Below, one piece after another: positions 7,358 through 15,083 of a stretch of DNA of 44,889 nt. A program made the position numbers and the translations under genes. The DNA comes from Sphaerisporangium cinnabarinum. Lineage in GTDB: Bacteria; Actinomycetota; Actinomycetes; Actinomycetales; Cellulomonadaceae. The stretch is from assembly GCA_003052455.1 (NCBI GenBank), contig QAPD01000021.1:1-44889 (forward strand), written 5' to 3'. Position 1 is the stretch's first letter, and each line of letters starts with the position of its first letter. Under the pieces are notes generated by a model that was not told the DNA's origin, did no database searches, and saw only the letters and a program-made list of their open reading frames with translations.

Positions 7358-8821
7358 TCAGCTCCGAGCGAGCTCGACCGCCTCGCCGAGGTGCCGCGCC
7401 GGGTGGATGGTCATGCCCTCGACGGGGCGCGGGAACGACCCCCGCGGCACGACGGCGCGCGTGAAGCCGAGGCGCGCGGCCTCGGCCAGCCTGCGGTCGA
7501 GGCCGGCGACCGGGCGGATGTCTCCGGCGAGGCCGACCTCGCCGAACGCGACGGTGCCCTGCGGGAGGGCCTCGTCCTCCCGCGCGGACAGGACCGCGAG
7601 CGCGATCGAGAGGTCCGCGGCCGGCTCGGTCACCTTCGCGCCGCCCACGGTCGACGCGTAGACGTCCTGGTCGACGAGCCGCACGCCCGCGTGGCGGTGC
7701 ATGACGGCGAGGATCATCGCGAGGCGGCTCGAGTCGACGCCGCTCGTGGTACGGCGCGGGTTCGTCAGCGAGCTCGGCACGACGAGCGACTGGATCTCGA
7801 GCGCGAGCGGGCGGCGGCCCTCGAGCGTCACGGTGACGCACGTGCCGGGCACGCCCGCACCGGTGTGGGAGAGGAAGAGGCCGCTCGGGTCGGCGAGCCC
7901 CACGATCCCGTTCTCGGTGAGGTCGAAGCAGCCGACCTCGTCGGTGGGCCCGTAGCGGTTCTTCACCGCGCGGACGAGGCGCAGGCGGGAGTGGCGGTCG
8001 CCCTCGAACTGGCACACGACGTCGACGAGGTGCTCGAGCGTGCGCGGGCCGGCGACCGAGCCGTCCTTCGTGACGTGCCCGACGAGGATCACGGGCAGGT
8101 CGCGGGCCTTCGCCGCGGCGATGAGCGACGCCGCGACCTCGCGCACCTGGCTCACGCCACCGGGCGCGCCCTCGACCTGCGCGGACGCGACGGTCTGCAC
8201 CGAGTCGACGACCAGCAGGTCGGGCTCCGTGGCCTCGATGTGCCCGAGGACGGTCGCGAGGTCCGTCTCGGCCGCGAGCAGCAGCCCGGGCGCGAGGGCG
8301 CCGACGCGCTCGGCGCGCAGCCGCACCTGCCCGGCCGACTCCTCGCCCGTGACGTAGAGGACGCGTCGCGGGACCGGGGCGGGGCGCGCCGCCTCCGCGG
8401 GCGCGCGCTCTCCGGCGGGCCGGACCGTCGGCAGGTCGGAGCCGCCCGCGGCGACGTTGCTCGCCACGGCGAGCAGGAGCGTCGACTTCCCGACGCCCGG
8501 CTCCCCGGCGAGGAGCACGACGGCACCCGGGACGATGCCGCCGCCGAGCACGCGGTCGAACTCGGACACGCCGGTGGGCGTGGCGCGCGCGGCCTCGACG
8601 CTGATCTCGCCGATGGGGCGCGCGGGGGAGCGCGTGGGCGACACGGCCGTGGTGCGGGGGCCCGAGGCGGCCGGGGCGTCCTCCGTCACCGTGCCCCACT
8701 CCTGGCACTCGCCGCACCGGCCCACCCACTTCGCGGTGGTCCACCCGCACTCGCTGCAGCGGTAGGCGGGGCGGGCTCGCTTGGCGGCCGCGGAGCGGGC
8801 CGCGGTGGTCGACGACGTCAC
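7358..8821 (-). CDS. radA: DNA repair protein RadA (Sms)
   Basis: RecA-like helicase that drives branch migration during recombinational repair. I start it at GTG 8821; the frame extends further upstream but only with non-conserved residues. The 487-residue protein has the zinc finger C22-x2-C25...C36-x2-C39 (YRCSECGW, GRCGECQEWG), Walker A GEPGVGKST (106-114), the RadA motif KNRYG (287-291) in place of the usual KNRFG, and the Lon-like C-terminal domain. The segment between Walker A and the YVTGEES strand is longer than usual by roughly 20 residues (AGERAPAEAARPAPVP), a Pro/Ala-rich loop. It precedes disA, a conserved neighbourhood. A TAGGTT hexamer lies 7 bases before the start. Confidence 0.95.
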   Translation of the reverse strand: MTSSTTAARSAAAKRARPAYRCSECGWTTAKWVGRCGECQEWGTVTEDAPAASGPRTTAVSPTRSPARPIGEISVEAARATPTGVSEFDRVLGGGIVPGAVVLLAGEPGVGKSTLLLAVASNVAAGGSDLPTVRPAGERAPAEAARPAPVPRRVLYVTGEESAGQVRLRAERVGALAPGLLLAAETDLATVLGHIEATEPDLLVVDSVQTVASAQVEGAPGGVSQVREVAASLIAAAKARDLPVILVGHVTKDGSVAGPRTLEHLVDVVCQFEGDRHSRLRLVRAVKNRYGPTDEVGCFDLTENGIVGLADPSGLFLSHTGAGVPGTCVTVTLEGRRPLALEIQSLVVPSSLTNPRRTTSGVDSSRLAMILAVMHRHAGVRLVDQDVYASTVGGAKVTEPAADLSIALAVLSAREDEALPQGTVAFGEVGLAGDIRPVAGLDRRLAEAARLGFTRAVVPRGSFPRPVEGMTIHPARHLGEAVELARS

Positions 8822-8828
8822 GCGCCCC

Positions 8829-8834
8829 AACCTA
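8829..8834 (-). promoter_or_regulatory. -10 hexamer TAGGTT for a probably leaderless radA transcript
   Basis: TAGGTT on the minus strand is separated from the GTG start by seven bases (GGGGCGC), which leaves no room for a 5' leader. The same arrangement is seen at disA. It supports the choice of the GTG at 8821 as the start. Confidence 0.5.
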
Positions 8835-8906
8835 GCCAGCACCCCTGACACCGGCACGCCGCCGGCACGCCGCGACGAGCGGGCGCCGGCGCGGGATGCT
8901 GGGCCC

Positions 8907-9443
8907 ATGCGCAAGCGCGGCCTCCCGCACGACAGCCCGTGGTGGACGCCGATCCTCACGGTGACCTCGACGGCCGCGTGCCTGACGGTCTACTACGGCG
9001 TGCCCCTGCCCGACGACGACGCGCCCGAGGTGGTCCAGCTCGTCTCCTTCGGCGTCGGGCTGGCGCTGCTGTGCGGGCTCCTCGTGGTCCAGGTGCGCCG
9101 CCAGCTCCGCGCGTGGGAGACGCCGAGCGTGCGGGTCCAGTCCGTCATGGGGCTGCTGCTGCCGGTCGTGACCTTCTTCGCCCTCGTCTACTACCTCCTC
9201 GCGGACCAGTTCGTGGGGATCGAGAACCGGACCGACGCGCTCTACTTCGCCGTCGTGACGCTCGGGACGGTCGGGTACGGCGACGTCCACCCCACGGGCG
9301 AGGCCGCGAAGATGGTGGCGATGGTCCAGATCGTGCTGGACCTCGTCGTCGTCGGCGTCCTGGTGTCGATCGCCACGTCGCGGGCGCGCGCCCGGGCGGA
9401 GCACCGCGAGCACGCGGTGCACGGCGAGAAGCGCGCTGACTGA
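8907..9443 (+). CDS. Small potassium channel with TVGYGD selectivity filter
   Basis: Conducts K+ across the cytoplasmic membrane. The 178-residue protein (ATG 8907) has four hydrophobic segments at roughly 14-33, 43-62, 80-98 and 136-157. The pore loop between the last two reads DALYFAVVTLGTVGYGDVHPTGEAAK, with TVGYGD at 121-126; this is the canonical K+ filter. The last two helices plus filter are the Ion_trans_2 module; the first two are an accessory hairpin, not an Arg-rich voltage sensor. No RCK/TrkA_C domain follows, only a short basic tail. It is divergent from radA-disA across 85 bp, notable because c-di-AMP controls K+ transport in many Gram-positives. Confidence 0.85.
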   Translation: MRKRGLPHDSPWWTPILTVTSTAACLTVYYGVPLPDDDAPEVVQLVSFGVGLALLCGLLVVQVRRQLRAWETPSVRVQSVMGLLLPVVTFFALVYYLLADQFVGIENRTDALYFAVVTLGTVGYGDVHPTGEAAKMVAMVQIVLDLVVVGVLVSIATSRARARAEHREHAVHGEKRAD

Positions 9444-9519
9444 CGTCTTCCGCACGCGGCCCTCGGCGCGGTCCCCCGGAGCCACGACGACCGGGTGAAC
9501 CGGTCCCCGCCGCACGACA

Positions 9520-9537
9520 CCCCGCGTCACCGCGGGG
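9520..9537 (+). terminator. Short GC hairpin, possible terminator after the K+ channel gene
   Basis: CCCCGCG, loop TCAC, CGCGGGG: seven paired bases 76 bp after the channel stop and ahead of a TACGCT hexamer (9557-9562) that could be the -10 for the next gene. It has no T-tract, which is common for terminators in high-GC actinobacteria. Confidence 0.35.
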
Positions 9538-9631
9538 GGCGGGGCGCGCGCGCGTCCTACGCTGGGCCGCGGGGCCCACGCCCCGGAGGATCGACGGCTC
9601 ACGGGGAGCCACAGCACGGGAGGTGCGCGCG

Positions 9632-10372
9632 ATGAGCCAGTCGACCGGCGGAGGCTCGGCAGGACGGTCGGGCACCCCGGCGCGCCCCGGGACGTCGTCC
9701 GGCGGCCCGGGTCCGACGGGTCCGCGTCGTCCCGCCGACGCGACGGGCGCGCGGGACCGGCGGCACTCCCGCCCCCCGTCGGCGGCGGTGTACCGGCGCC
9801 GACGGCTCGTCGTGCTGGTCGGCCTCCTGGTCGTCGTGGGCCTCGTGCTGGCGCTCCTCGCCTGGGTGTGGCCGGGGTTCGCCCGCCCGGACGCCGCGGC
9901 GGACCCCGAGCCGACGGTCACCGTCACCGCCGACCCGCCGACGCCGACGCTCGAGCCCGTCGCGCGCACCGGCACGACCGCGTTCGCGCAGGCGCTCCCG
10001 GACTCCGTGCTCGACCTCGTGCTCCGCAGCGACTCGGCGACGGACGCGTGGACCGCGGCGCGCGCCCTCGAGGCGTACCAGCTCGAGTACGCGGACGGCG
10101 AGGGCGACGACGCGACGCGGGTCACCGTCGTCGCGGGCCAGTGGCCGACGTCCGCGGAGGCGGAGGCCGCGGCGGACGACCTCGTCGCCGCGGCGGGCAC
10201 CCCCACGGACGAGGGCGACGTCGAGGTCGCCGGGGAGGTCGCAGGCCGGTACGCCGTGACCGACGCGGGCGACGGCCGGGCCACCGTCACGTGGCGCAAC
10301 GACACGGCCGTCCTCCAGGCGACGGGGCCCGCCGACGTCGTGGCCGACGTCTACGCCGCCTTCCCGCTCTGA
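9632..10372 (+). CDS. Single-pass membrane protein of unknown function
   Basis: No function recognised. I start at ATG 9632 because GGGAGG lies eight bases upstream; a GTG at 9623 falls inside that RBS. The 246-residue product has a Gly/Pro/Arg-rich cytoplasmic N-terminus (about 55 residues), one strong membrane helix (RLVVLVGLLVVVGLVLALLAW), a Pro/Thr linker, and an outer domain of about 150 residues. Repeated stretches such as AFAQALPDSVLDLVL, EAYQLEYADG, VTVVAGQWPTSAEAEAAADDL, VAGRYAVTDAG and ATVTWRNDTAVLQATGP give an alternating alpha/beta pattern. That pattern is similar in style to small extracytoplasmic sensor or binding domains. It lies 79 bp before proC and may share its transcription. 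Confidence 0.7.
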   Translation: MSQSTGGGSAGRSGTPARPGTSSGGPGPTGPRRPADATGARDRRHSRPPSAAVYRRRRLVVLVGLLVVVGLVLALLAWVWPGFARPDAAADPEPTVTVTADPPTPTLEPVARTGTTAFAQALPDSVLDLVLRSDSATDAWTAARALEAYQLEYADGEGDDATRVTVVAGQWPTSAEAEAAADDLVAAAGTPTDEGDVEVAGEVAGRYAVTDAGDGRATVTWRNDTAVLQATGPADVVADVYAAFPL

Positions 10373-10451
10373 GCCCCGGCGCCCCCGCGGCGGCCCGCAC
10401 CCTCCGGGTGCGCAAGAATGCCCTTCACCGACTCCCGGGAGCTGATCGCCC

Positions 10452-11327
10452 ATGACCGACCTGCCCGCCCCCTCCGCGCCCCGGCTCGCCGTCCTCGGCA
10501 CGGGCGTCATGGGCGAGACCGTCCTCGCGGGTGCGCTCGCGTCGGGGTGGCGTCCCGACGACGTCGTCGCGACGGTCCGCCGGCCCGAGCGCGCCGACGA
10601 GCTCGCCGCGCGACACGGCGTCCGGACGACGCGCGACAACGTCGAGGCCGTGCGCGGCGCCGGGGTCGTCGTCGTCGCCGTGAAGCCGAAGGACGTGGCC
10701 GCGCTGCTCGCCGAGGTCCGGGACGCGGTGGGCGAGGGGGCGGTCGTCGTGAGCGTCGTCGTCGGCCTCCCGACCGCCTTCTACGAGGAGCGGCTGCCCG
10801 CGGGCACCGCCGTCGTGCGGGTCATGCCGAACACGCCGTCCGTCGTGGGCGCCGGGGTGAGCGCCGTGAGCGGCGGCAGCGCCGCGGACGACGACGACGT
10901 CGCGCTCGTCGAGCGGCTGCTCGCCGCGACGGGCCTCGTCGTGCGCGTCGCGGAGAAGGACCAGGACGCCGTCGGCGCGCTCTCCGGCTCCGGGCCCGCC
11001 TACGTCTTCTACGTCATCGACGCGCTCGCCGAGGCGGGGGTGCTGCTCGGCCTCACGCGCGCGACGGCGCTCGAGCTCGCGACCGCGACCGTGCACGGCG
11101 CGGCCACGATGCTGCGCGAGACGGGCGAGCACCCGGCGATCGCGCGCGAGCGCGTCTCGTCGCCGGGCGGCACGACGGTCGCCGCCCTGCGCCGTCTCGA
11201 CGCGGGCGGGGTACGCGCGGCGTTCCTCGACGCGCTCGAGGCCGCGCGCGACCGTTCGGCCGAGCTCGCGGCGGCGCTCGCGGACGCCCCGGCGCCGCGC
11301 GCGGGGACCGAGGGGGCCGGGTCGTGA
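10452..11327 (+). CDS. proC: Pyrroline-5-carboxylate reductase
   Basis: Reduces 1-pyrroline-5-carboxylate to L-proline with NAD(P)H, the last step of proline synthesis, in the cytoplasm. The 291-residue protein has the Rossmann motif LAVLGTGVMGETVL near residues 12-25, VVVAVKPKDVAALL, the conserved RVMPNTPSVVGAGVSA segment, and the ProC signature GALSGSGPAYVFYVIDALAEAG. A second signature, VSSPGGTTVAALRRLD, is near the C-terminus. The length is normal, with a short Pro/Ala-rich tail. CGGGAG precedes the ATG. Its stop overlaps the start of the LacI gene (GTGA), so the sugar regulator is translationally coupled to this housekeeping gene. Confidence 0.96.
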   Translation: MTDLPAPSAPRLAVLGTGVMGETVLAGALASGWRPDDVVATVRRPERADELAARHGVRTTRDNVEAVRGAGVVVVAVKPKDVAALLAEVRDAVGEGAVVVSVVVGLPTAFYEERLPAGTAVVRVMPNTPSVVGAGVSAVSGGSAADDDDVALVERLLAATGLVVRVAEKDQDAVGALSGSGPAYVFYVIDALAEAGVLLGLTRATALELATATVHGAATMLRETGEHPAIARERVSSPGGTTVAALRRLDAGGVRAAFLDALEAARDRSAELAAALADAPAPRAGTEGAGS

Positions 11328-12415
11328 GCGACGGGCCGTCGCCCCGCACGCGCCCGCCCGCGATGTCGGACGTCGCGCGGCTCGCGGGCGTCTCGCACCA
11401 GACCGTGTCCCGCGTGCTCAACGACCACCCGAGCGTGCGGCCCGAGACCCGCGACCGCGTGCTCGACGCGATCGCGACGCTCGGCTACCGCCGCAACAGC
11501 GCGGCGCGCGCGCTCGTGACGATGCGCTCGGGCACGATCGGCGTGGTCACCACCGGCTCCGCGCTGTACGGGCCGACGTCGACCCTCATCGCGGTCGAGG
11601 AGGCCGCGCGCGAGCAGGGCTACTTCGTGAGCGTCGCGACGATCCGGCGCTACGACGCCGACACGATGCACCGCGTGCTCGAGCACTTCATGGACCAGGG
11701 CGTCGAGGGCATCGTCGTCATCGCGCCGCAGACGGACGTCGCGGCGGCGGTGGACTCGTTCCGTGCGCCCGTCCCCGTGATCATGATCGCCGCGCGCGAC
11801 CTGCCCGCGGACGGCGAGGCGACCGACGTCGTGCGCCCCGGGGCCGGGGCGCTCGGCGCGCCCGGGGCGATCCTCTCCATCGCCGTGGACCAGCGGCTCG
11901 GTGCCCGGGTCGCGACGGAGCACCTGCTCGGGCTCGGCCACCGCACGGCGCTCCACCTGTCGGGGCCGCTCGACTGGTTCGACGCGCGCGAGCGCGAGAC
12001 GGGCTGGCGCGCCGCGCTCGAGGAGCACGGCGCCCCGGTGCCGGAGCCCGTGCGGGGCGACTGGTCGTCGGACCGCGGGTACGCCGTCGGGCGCGAGCTC
12101 GCGGCCGCGGTCCGCGCGGGCGACGGCCCGACGGCGGTGTTCGCGGGCAACGACCAGCTCGCGCTCGGCCTGCTGCGGGCGTTCTGGGAGCAGGGCGTGC
12201 GGGTGCCGGCGGACGTCTCGGTGGTCGGGTTCGACGACGTCGCGGGGGCGGGCCACTTCATCCCGCCGCTGACGACGGTGCGCCAGCCGTTCGGATCCTT
12301 GGGGCGCCGGTGCATGGGGATGATGATCGACGCGCTGGCGGGCGCCACGGTCCGCCCCGTCTCGATCCCGCCCGAGCTCATGGTGCGCGAGAGCACGGGC
12401 ACGCCGCGCGACTGA
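11324..12415 (+). CDS. LacI-family transcriptional regulator, probable arabinose/arabinoside repressor
   Basis: Predicted repressor of the arabinose genes that follow. The start is GTG 11324, overlapping the proC stop; ATG 11363 is an alternative. The 363-residue protein has a LacI HTH (about 14-63) with SDVARLAGVSHQTVSRVLND as recognition unit, the hinge helix RRNSAARALVT, and a PBP1-type effector domain (IGVVTTGSALYGPTSTLIAVEEAAREQG, VEGIVVIAPQTD, DGPTAVFAGNDQLALGLLRA, VSVVGFDDV). Between the third strand and SIAVDQRLGAR is an extra Gly/Ala-rich loop (GAGALGAPGA) not usual in the family. HQT-type HTHs recognise TGTNAGCGCTNACA-like sites, and such sites sit over the downstream kinase promoter, the transporter and two hydrolase genes. 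The effector is probably L-arabinose or a derivative; this is inference. Confidence 0.88.
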   Translation: MSDGPSPRTRPPAMSDVARLAGVSHQTVSRVLNDHPSVRPETRDRVLDAIATLGYRRNSAARALVTMRSGTIGVVTTGSALYGPTSTLIAVEEAAREQGYFVSVATIRRYDADTMHRVLEHFMDQGVEGIVVIAPQTDVAAAVDSFRAPVPVIMIAARDLPADGEATDVVRPGAGALGAPGAILSIAVDQRLGARVATEHLLGLGHRTALHLSGPLDWFDARERETGWRAALEEHGAPVPEPVRGDWSSDRGYAVGRELAAAVRAGDGPTAVFAGNDQLALGLLRAFWEQGVRVPADVSVVGFDDVAGAGHFIPPLTTVRQPFGSLGRRCMGMMIDALAGATVRPVSIPPELMVRESTGTPRD

Positions 12416-12450
12416 CCGCGTGCCCCCACCGGCGGGCGCGCGGAGGGGAG

Positions 12451-12479
12451 TTGGCCTCGCCGGTTGTGAGCGCTAACAT
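12451..12479 (+). promoter_or_regulatory. araB operon promoter with LacI operator over the -10
   Basis: TTGGCC (12451-12456), a 17-base spacer and TAACAT (12474-12479) make a plausible sigma70-type promoter. The 14-bp operator TGTGAGCGCTAACA (12465-12478) covers the spacer end and the -10, so a bound repressor would block RNA polymerase. The start codon of the kinase gene is at 12532 after a GAGGAGAA ribosome site (12518-12525). Confidence 0.75.
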
Positions 12480-12531
12480 TCGAGGGACACTCAACGACCG
12501 AGGCGCGACGCCGCGACGAGGAGAAGCAGCA

Positions 12532-14205
12532 ATGGTGCAGCAGGACGAGGTCGGGCGCCGACGGGCGGCCGTCGTGGCGGGGGACACCGCGCTCGGGATC
12601 GAGCTCGGGTCGACGCGGATCAAGGCGTGCCTCGTGGACGGCGACGGCACGCCGCTCGCGAGCGGGAGCCACGCGTGGGAGAACCGGTTCGAGGACGGCA
12701 CGTGGACGTACCCGCTCGACGCCGTCGAGACCGGGCTGCGCGAGTGCTACGCGCGCCTCGTGGCCGACGTCGAGGAGCGGTACGGCGTGCGCCCCGCGAC
12801 GTACGGGGCGCTCGGCGTCTCCGCGATGATGCACGGCTACCTCGCGTTCGACGCCGACGGCGAGCTGCTCGTCCCGTTCCGCACCTGGCGCAACACGTCG
12901 ACCGGGCCGGCCGCCGCCGAGCTCACCGGGCTGCTCGGGTACAACGTCCCGCTGCGCTGGTCGGTCGCGCACTGGTACCAGGCGATCCTCGACGCCGAGC
13001 CCCACGCGGCGCGCGTCGCGTCGCTCACGACGCTCGCCGGGTACGTCCACCGGCGCCTCACGGGCCGTCACGTGCTCGGCGTCGGCGACGCGTCCGGCAT
13101 GTTCCCGGTCGACCCGGCGACGCGCGACTACGACCACGCGCTCCTCGCGCTCGTCGACGAGCGCGCCGCGACGCACCGGGCCGGGCCGAAGCTCGCCGAG
13201 CTGCTGCCGGACGTCCTCGTCGCGGGCGAGGACGCCGGGCGCCTGACCGCCGAGGGCGCGGCCTGGCTCGACCCCACGGGGTCGTTGGAGCCCGGCGTGC
13301 TGCTGTGCCCGCCCGAGGGCGACGCGGGCACGGGCATGGTCGCGACGAACGCCGTCGCGCCGCGCACGGGCAACGTCAGCGCGGGCACGAGCATCTTCGC
13401 GATGGTCGTGCTCGAGGGCCCGCTCGCCGCCGTGCACCACGAGCTGGACCTCGTCACGACACCCGCGGGCGACCTCGTCGCGATGGTCCACTGCAACAAC
13501 GGCGCGAGCGAGCTCGAGGCGTGGGCCGGCCTGCTCGGCGAGCTCGCCGCGGCCGTCGGCGGCACCGCGACCCCGGACGACGTCTTCGGCGCGCTGTTCC
13601 GCGCCGCGCTCGACGGCGACGCCGACGGCGGCGGGCTGCTCGCGTACAACTACCTGGCCGGGGAGCCGATCACCGGGCTCGACGAGGGGCGTCCCCTCGT
13701 CGTCCGCACGCCCGGCAGCCGCCTGACGCTCGCCAACTTCGCGCGGACGCAGGTGTACGGCGCGTTCGGGACCCTCGCGCTCGGGATGCGCGTGCTCGCG
13801 GGCGAGGGCGTCCGGATCGACGGGATGCTCGCCCACGGCGGGATGTTCCGCACCGCGGGCGTCGCGCAACGGCTGCTCGCCGCCGCGATCGGCGCGCCGG
13901 TGAGCGTCGGGCGCACGGCGGGCGAGGGCGGTGCGTGGGGCATCGCGGTCCTCGCGGGCTACGCGCGCGACCGGGCGTCGTCGGGCGCCGCGTCCGGCCC
14001 GACGGACGGTGCCGCCGCCCTCGACCTCGGCGCCTACCTGCGCGAGCACGTCTTCGCGACGGCCGAGACGGTGACGGTCGAGCCCGACCCCGCGGACGTC
14101 GCCGGCTTCGCCGCGTACCTCGAGCGGTACGCGGCCGGCCTCGCCGTGGAACGCGCCGCGGTGACAGCGCTGCCCACCCGTACCGATGGAGAGGACCTCG
14201 CATGA
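12532..14205 (+). CDS. araB: FGGY-family sugar kinase, probable L-ribulokinase (AraB role)
   Basis: Expected to phosphorylate L-ribulose to L-ribulose-5-phosphate. The 557-residue protein (ATG 12532) has the FGGY actin-like ATPase fold: N-terminal phosphate-binding LGIELGSTRIKACLVD (21-36), SAMMHGYLAFDADG, RTWRNTSTG, and the C-terminal domain with GNVSAGTSIFAMVV, NNGASELEAWAGLLGEL and MLAHGGMFRTAGVAQRLLAAA. The length is typical. It is not the enteric AraB type; its sequence style is closer to an actinobacterial/Firmicute FGGY branch often annotated only as kinase or ATPase. The ribulokinase role rests on its place directly before araD and araA. Its stop overlaps the araD start (ATGA). Confidence 0.82.
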   Translation: MVQQDEVGRRRAAVVAGDTALGIELGSTRIKACLVDGDGTPLASGSHAWENRFEDGTWTYPLDAVETGLRECYARLVADVEERYGVRPATYGALGVSAMMHGYLAFDADGELLVPFRTWRNTSTGPAAAELTGLLGYNVPLRWSVAHWYQAILDAEPHAARVASLTTLAGYVHRRLTGRHVLGVGDASGMFPVDPATRDYDHALLALVDERAATHRAGPKLAELLPDVLVAGEDAGRLTAEGAAWLDPTGSLEPGVLLCPPEGDAGTGMVATNAVAPRTGNVSAGTSIFAMVVLEGPLAAVHHELDLVTTPAGDLVAMVHCNNGASELEAWAGLLGELAAAVGGTATPDDVFGALFRAALDGDADGGGLLAYNYLAGEPITGLDEGRPLVVRTPGSRLTLANFARTQVYGAFGTLALGMRVLAGEGVRIDGMLAHGGMFRTAGVAQRLLAAAIGAPVSVGRTAGEGGAWGIAVLAGYARDRASSGAASGPTDGAAALDLGAYLREHVFATAETVTVEPDPADVAGFAAYLERYAAGLAVERAAVTALPTRTDGEDLA

Positions 14206-14960
14206 GCACGCCCACCCCGTCCGCGGACGTGACGGCCGCGCGCCCCGCCGTCCCGGCGGTGCCCGCGCACCTGCGCGACGCCGTCGACGCCGCCAAGGAG
14301 CGCGTCGCCGCGCTGCACGCCGAGCTGCCCCGCTGGGAGCTCGTGGTGTGGACGGCGGGCAACGTGTCCGAGCGCGTCCGGGACACCACGCGTCCCGACG
14401 GCACGGGCGACCTGCTCGTCATCAAGCCGTCGGGCGTCGCGTACGACGACATCACCCCCGGCGCGATGGTCGTGTGCGACCTCGACGGGACCCTCGTCGA
14501 GGGCGACCGGTCGCCGTCGTCGGACACGGCGGCGCACGCGTACGTGTACCGCCACCTGCCCGAGGTGGGCGGGGTGGTGCACACGCACTCGACCTACGCG
14601 ACGGCCTGGGCCGCGCGCGGCGAGCCGGTGCCGTGCGTCCTGACGATGATGGCCGACGAGTTCGGCGGCGACATCCCCGTGGGGCCGTTCGCGCTCATCG
14701 GGGACGACTCGATCGGGCGCGGCATCGTCGAGACGCTGCGCGAGTCCCGCAGCCCCGCGGTCCTCATGCGCAACCACGGGCCGTTCACCGTCGGCACGGA
14801 CGCGCGCGCGGCGGTCAAGGCGGCCGTCATGTGCGAGGAGGTCGCCCGCACCGTGCACGTCAGCCGCCAGCTCGGCGAGCCCACGCGCATCGCGCAGGAC
14901 GACGTCGACGCGCTCTACGCGCGCTACCAGCACGTCTACGGGCAGCAGCCCGCGCGCTGA
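14202..14960 (+). CDS. araD: L-ribulose-5-phosphate 4-epimerase
   Basis: Converts L-ribulose-5-phosphate to D-xylulose-5-phosphate, linking arabinose to the pentose phosphate pathway. Start ATG 14202 overlaps the kinase stop. The 252-residue protein belongs to the class II aldolase/epimerase family. It has WTAGNVSERV, LLVIKPSGVAYDDITP, SSDTAAHAYVYRHLPEVGGVVHTHSTYATAWAA (zinc ligands His127 and His129) and MRNHGPFTVG (His192). It carries about 20 extra residues at the N-terminus compared with the enteric enzyme. MTMMADEFGGDIPVGPFALIG-like residues match AraD rather than fuculose aldolase. Confidence 0.93.
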   Translation: MSTPTPSADVTAARPAVPAVPAHLRDAVDAAKERVAALHAELPRWELVVWTAGNVSERVRDTTRPDGTGDLLVIKPSGVAYDDITPGAMVVCDLDGTLVEGDRSPSSDTAAHAYVYRHLPEVGGVVHTHSTYATAWAARGEPVPCVLTMMADEFGGDIPVGPFALIGDDSIGRGIVETLRESRSPAVLMRNHGPFTVGTDARAAVKAAVMCEEVARTVHVSRQLGEPTRIAQDDVDALYARYQHVYGQQPAR

Positions 14961-15083
14961 CCGGCGGGCCGCCCCGACCCGGTCCTCCGGGCCCGGCGGC
15001 GCACCGGCACGACACGCAGCACGACCACCGGGACGGGACCGCAGCGGTGCGGCCCTCGCCCACGACACGAGAGATGGACCGAC

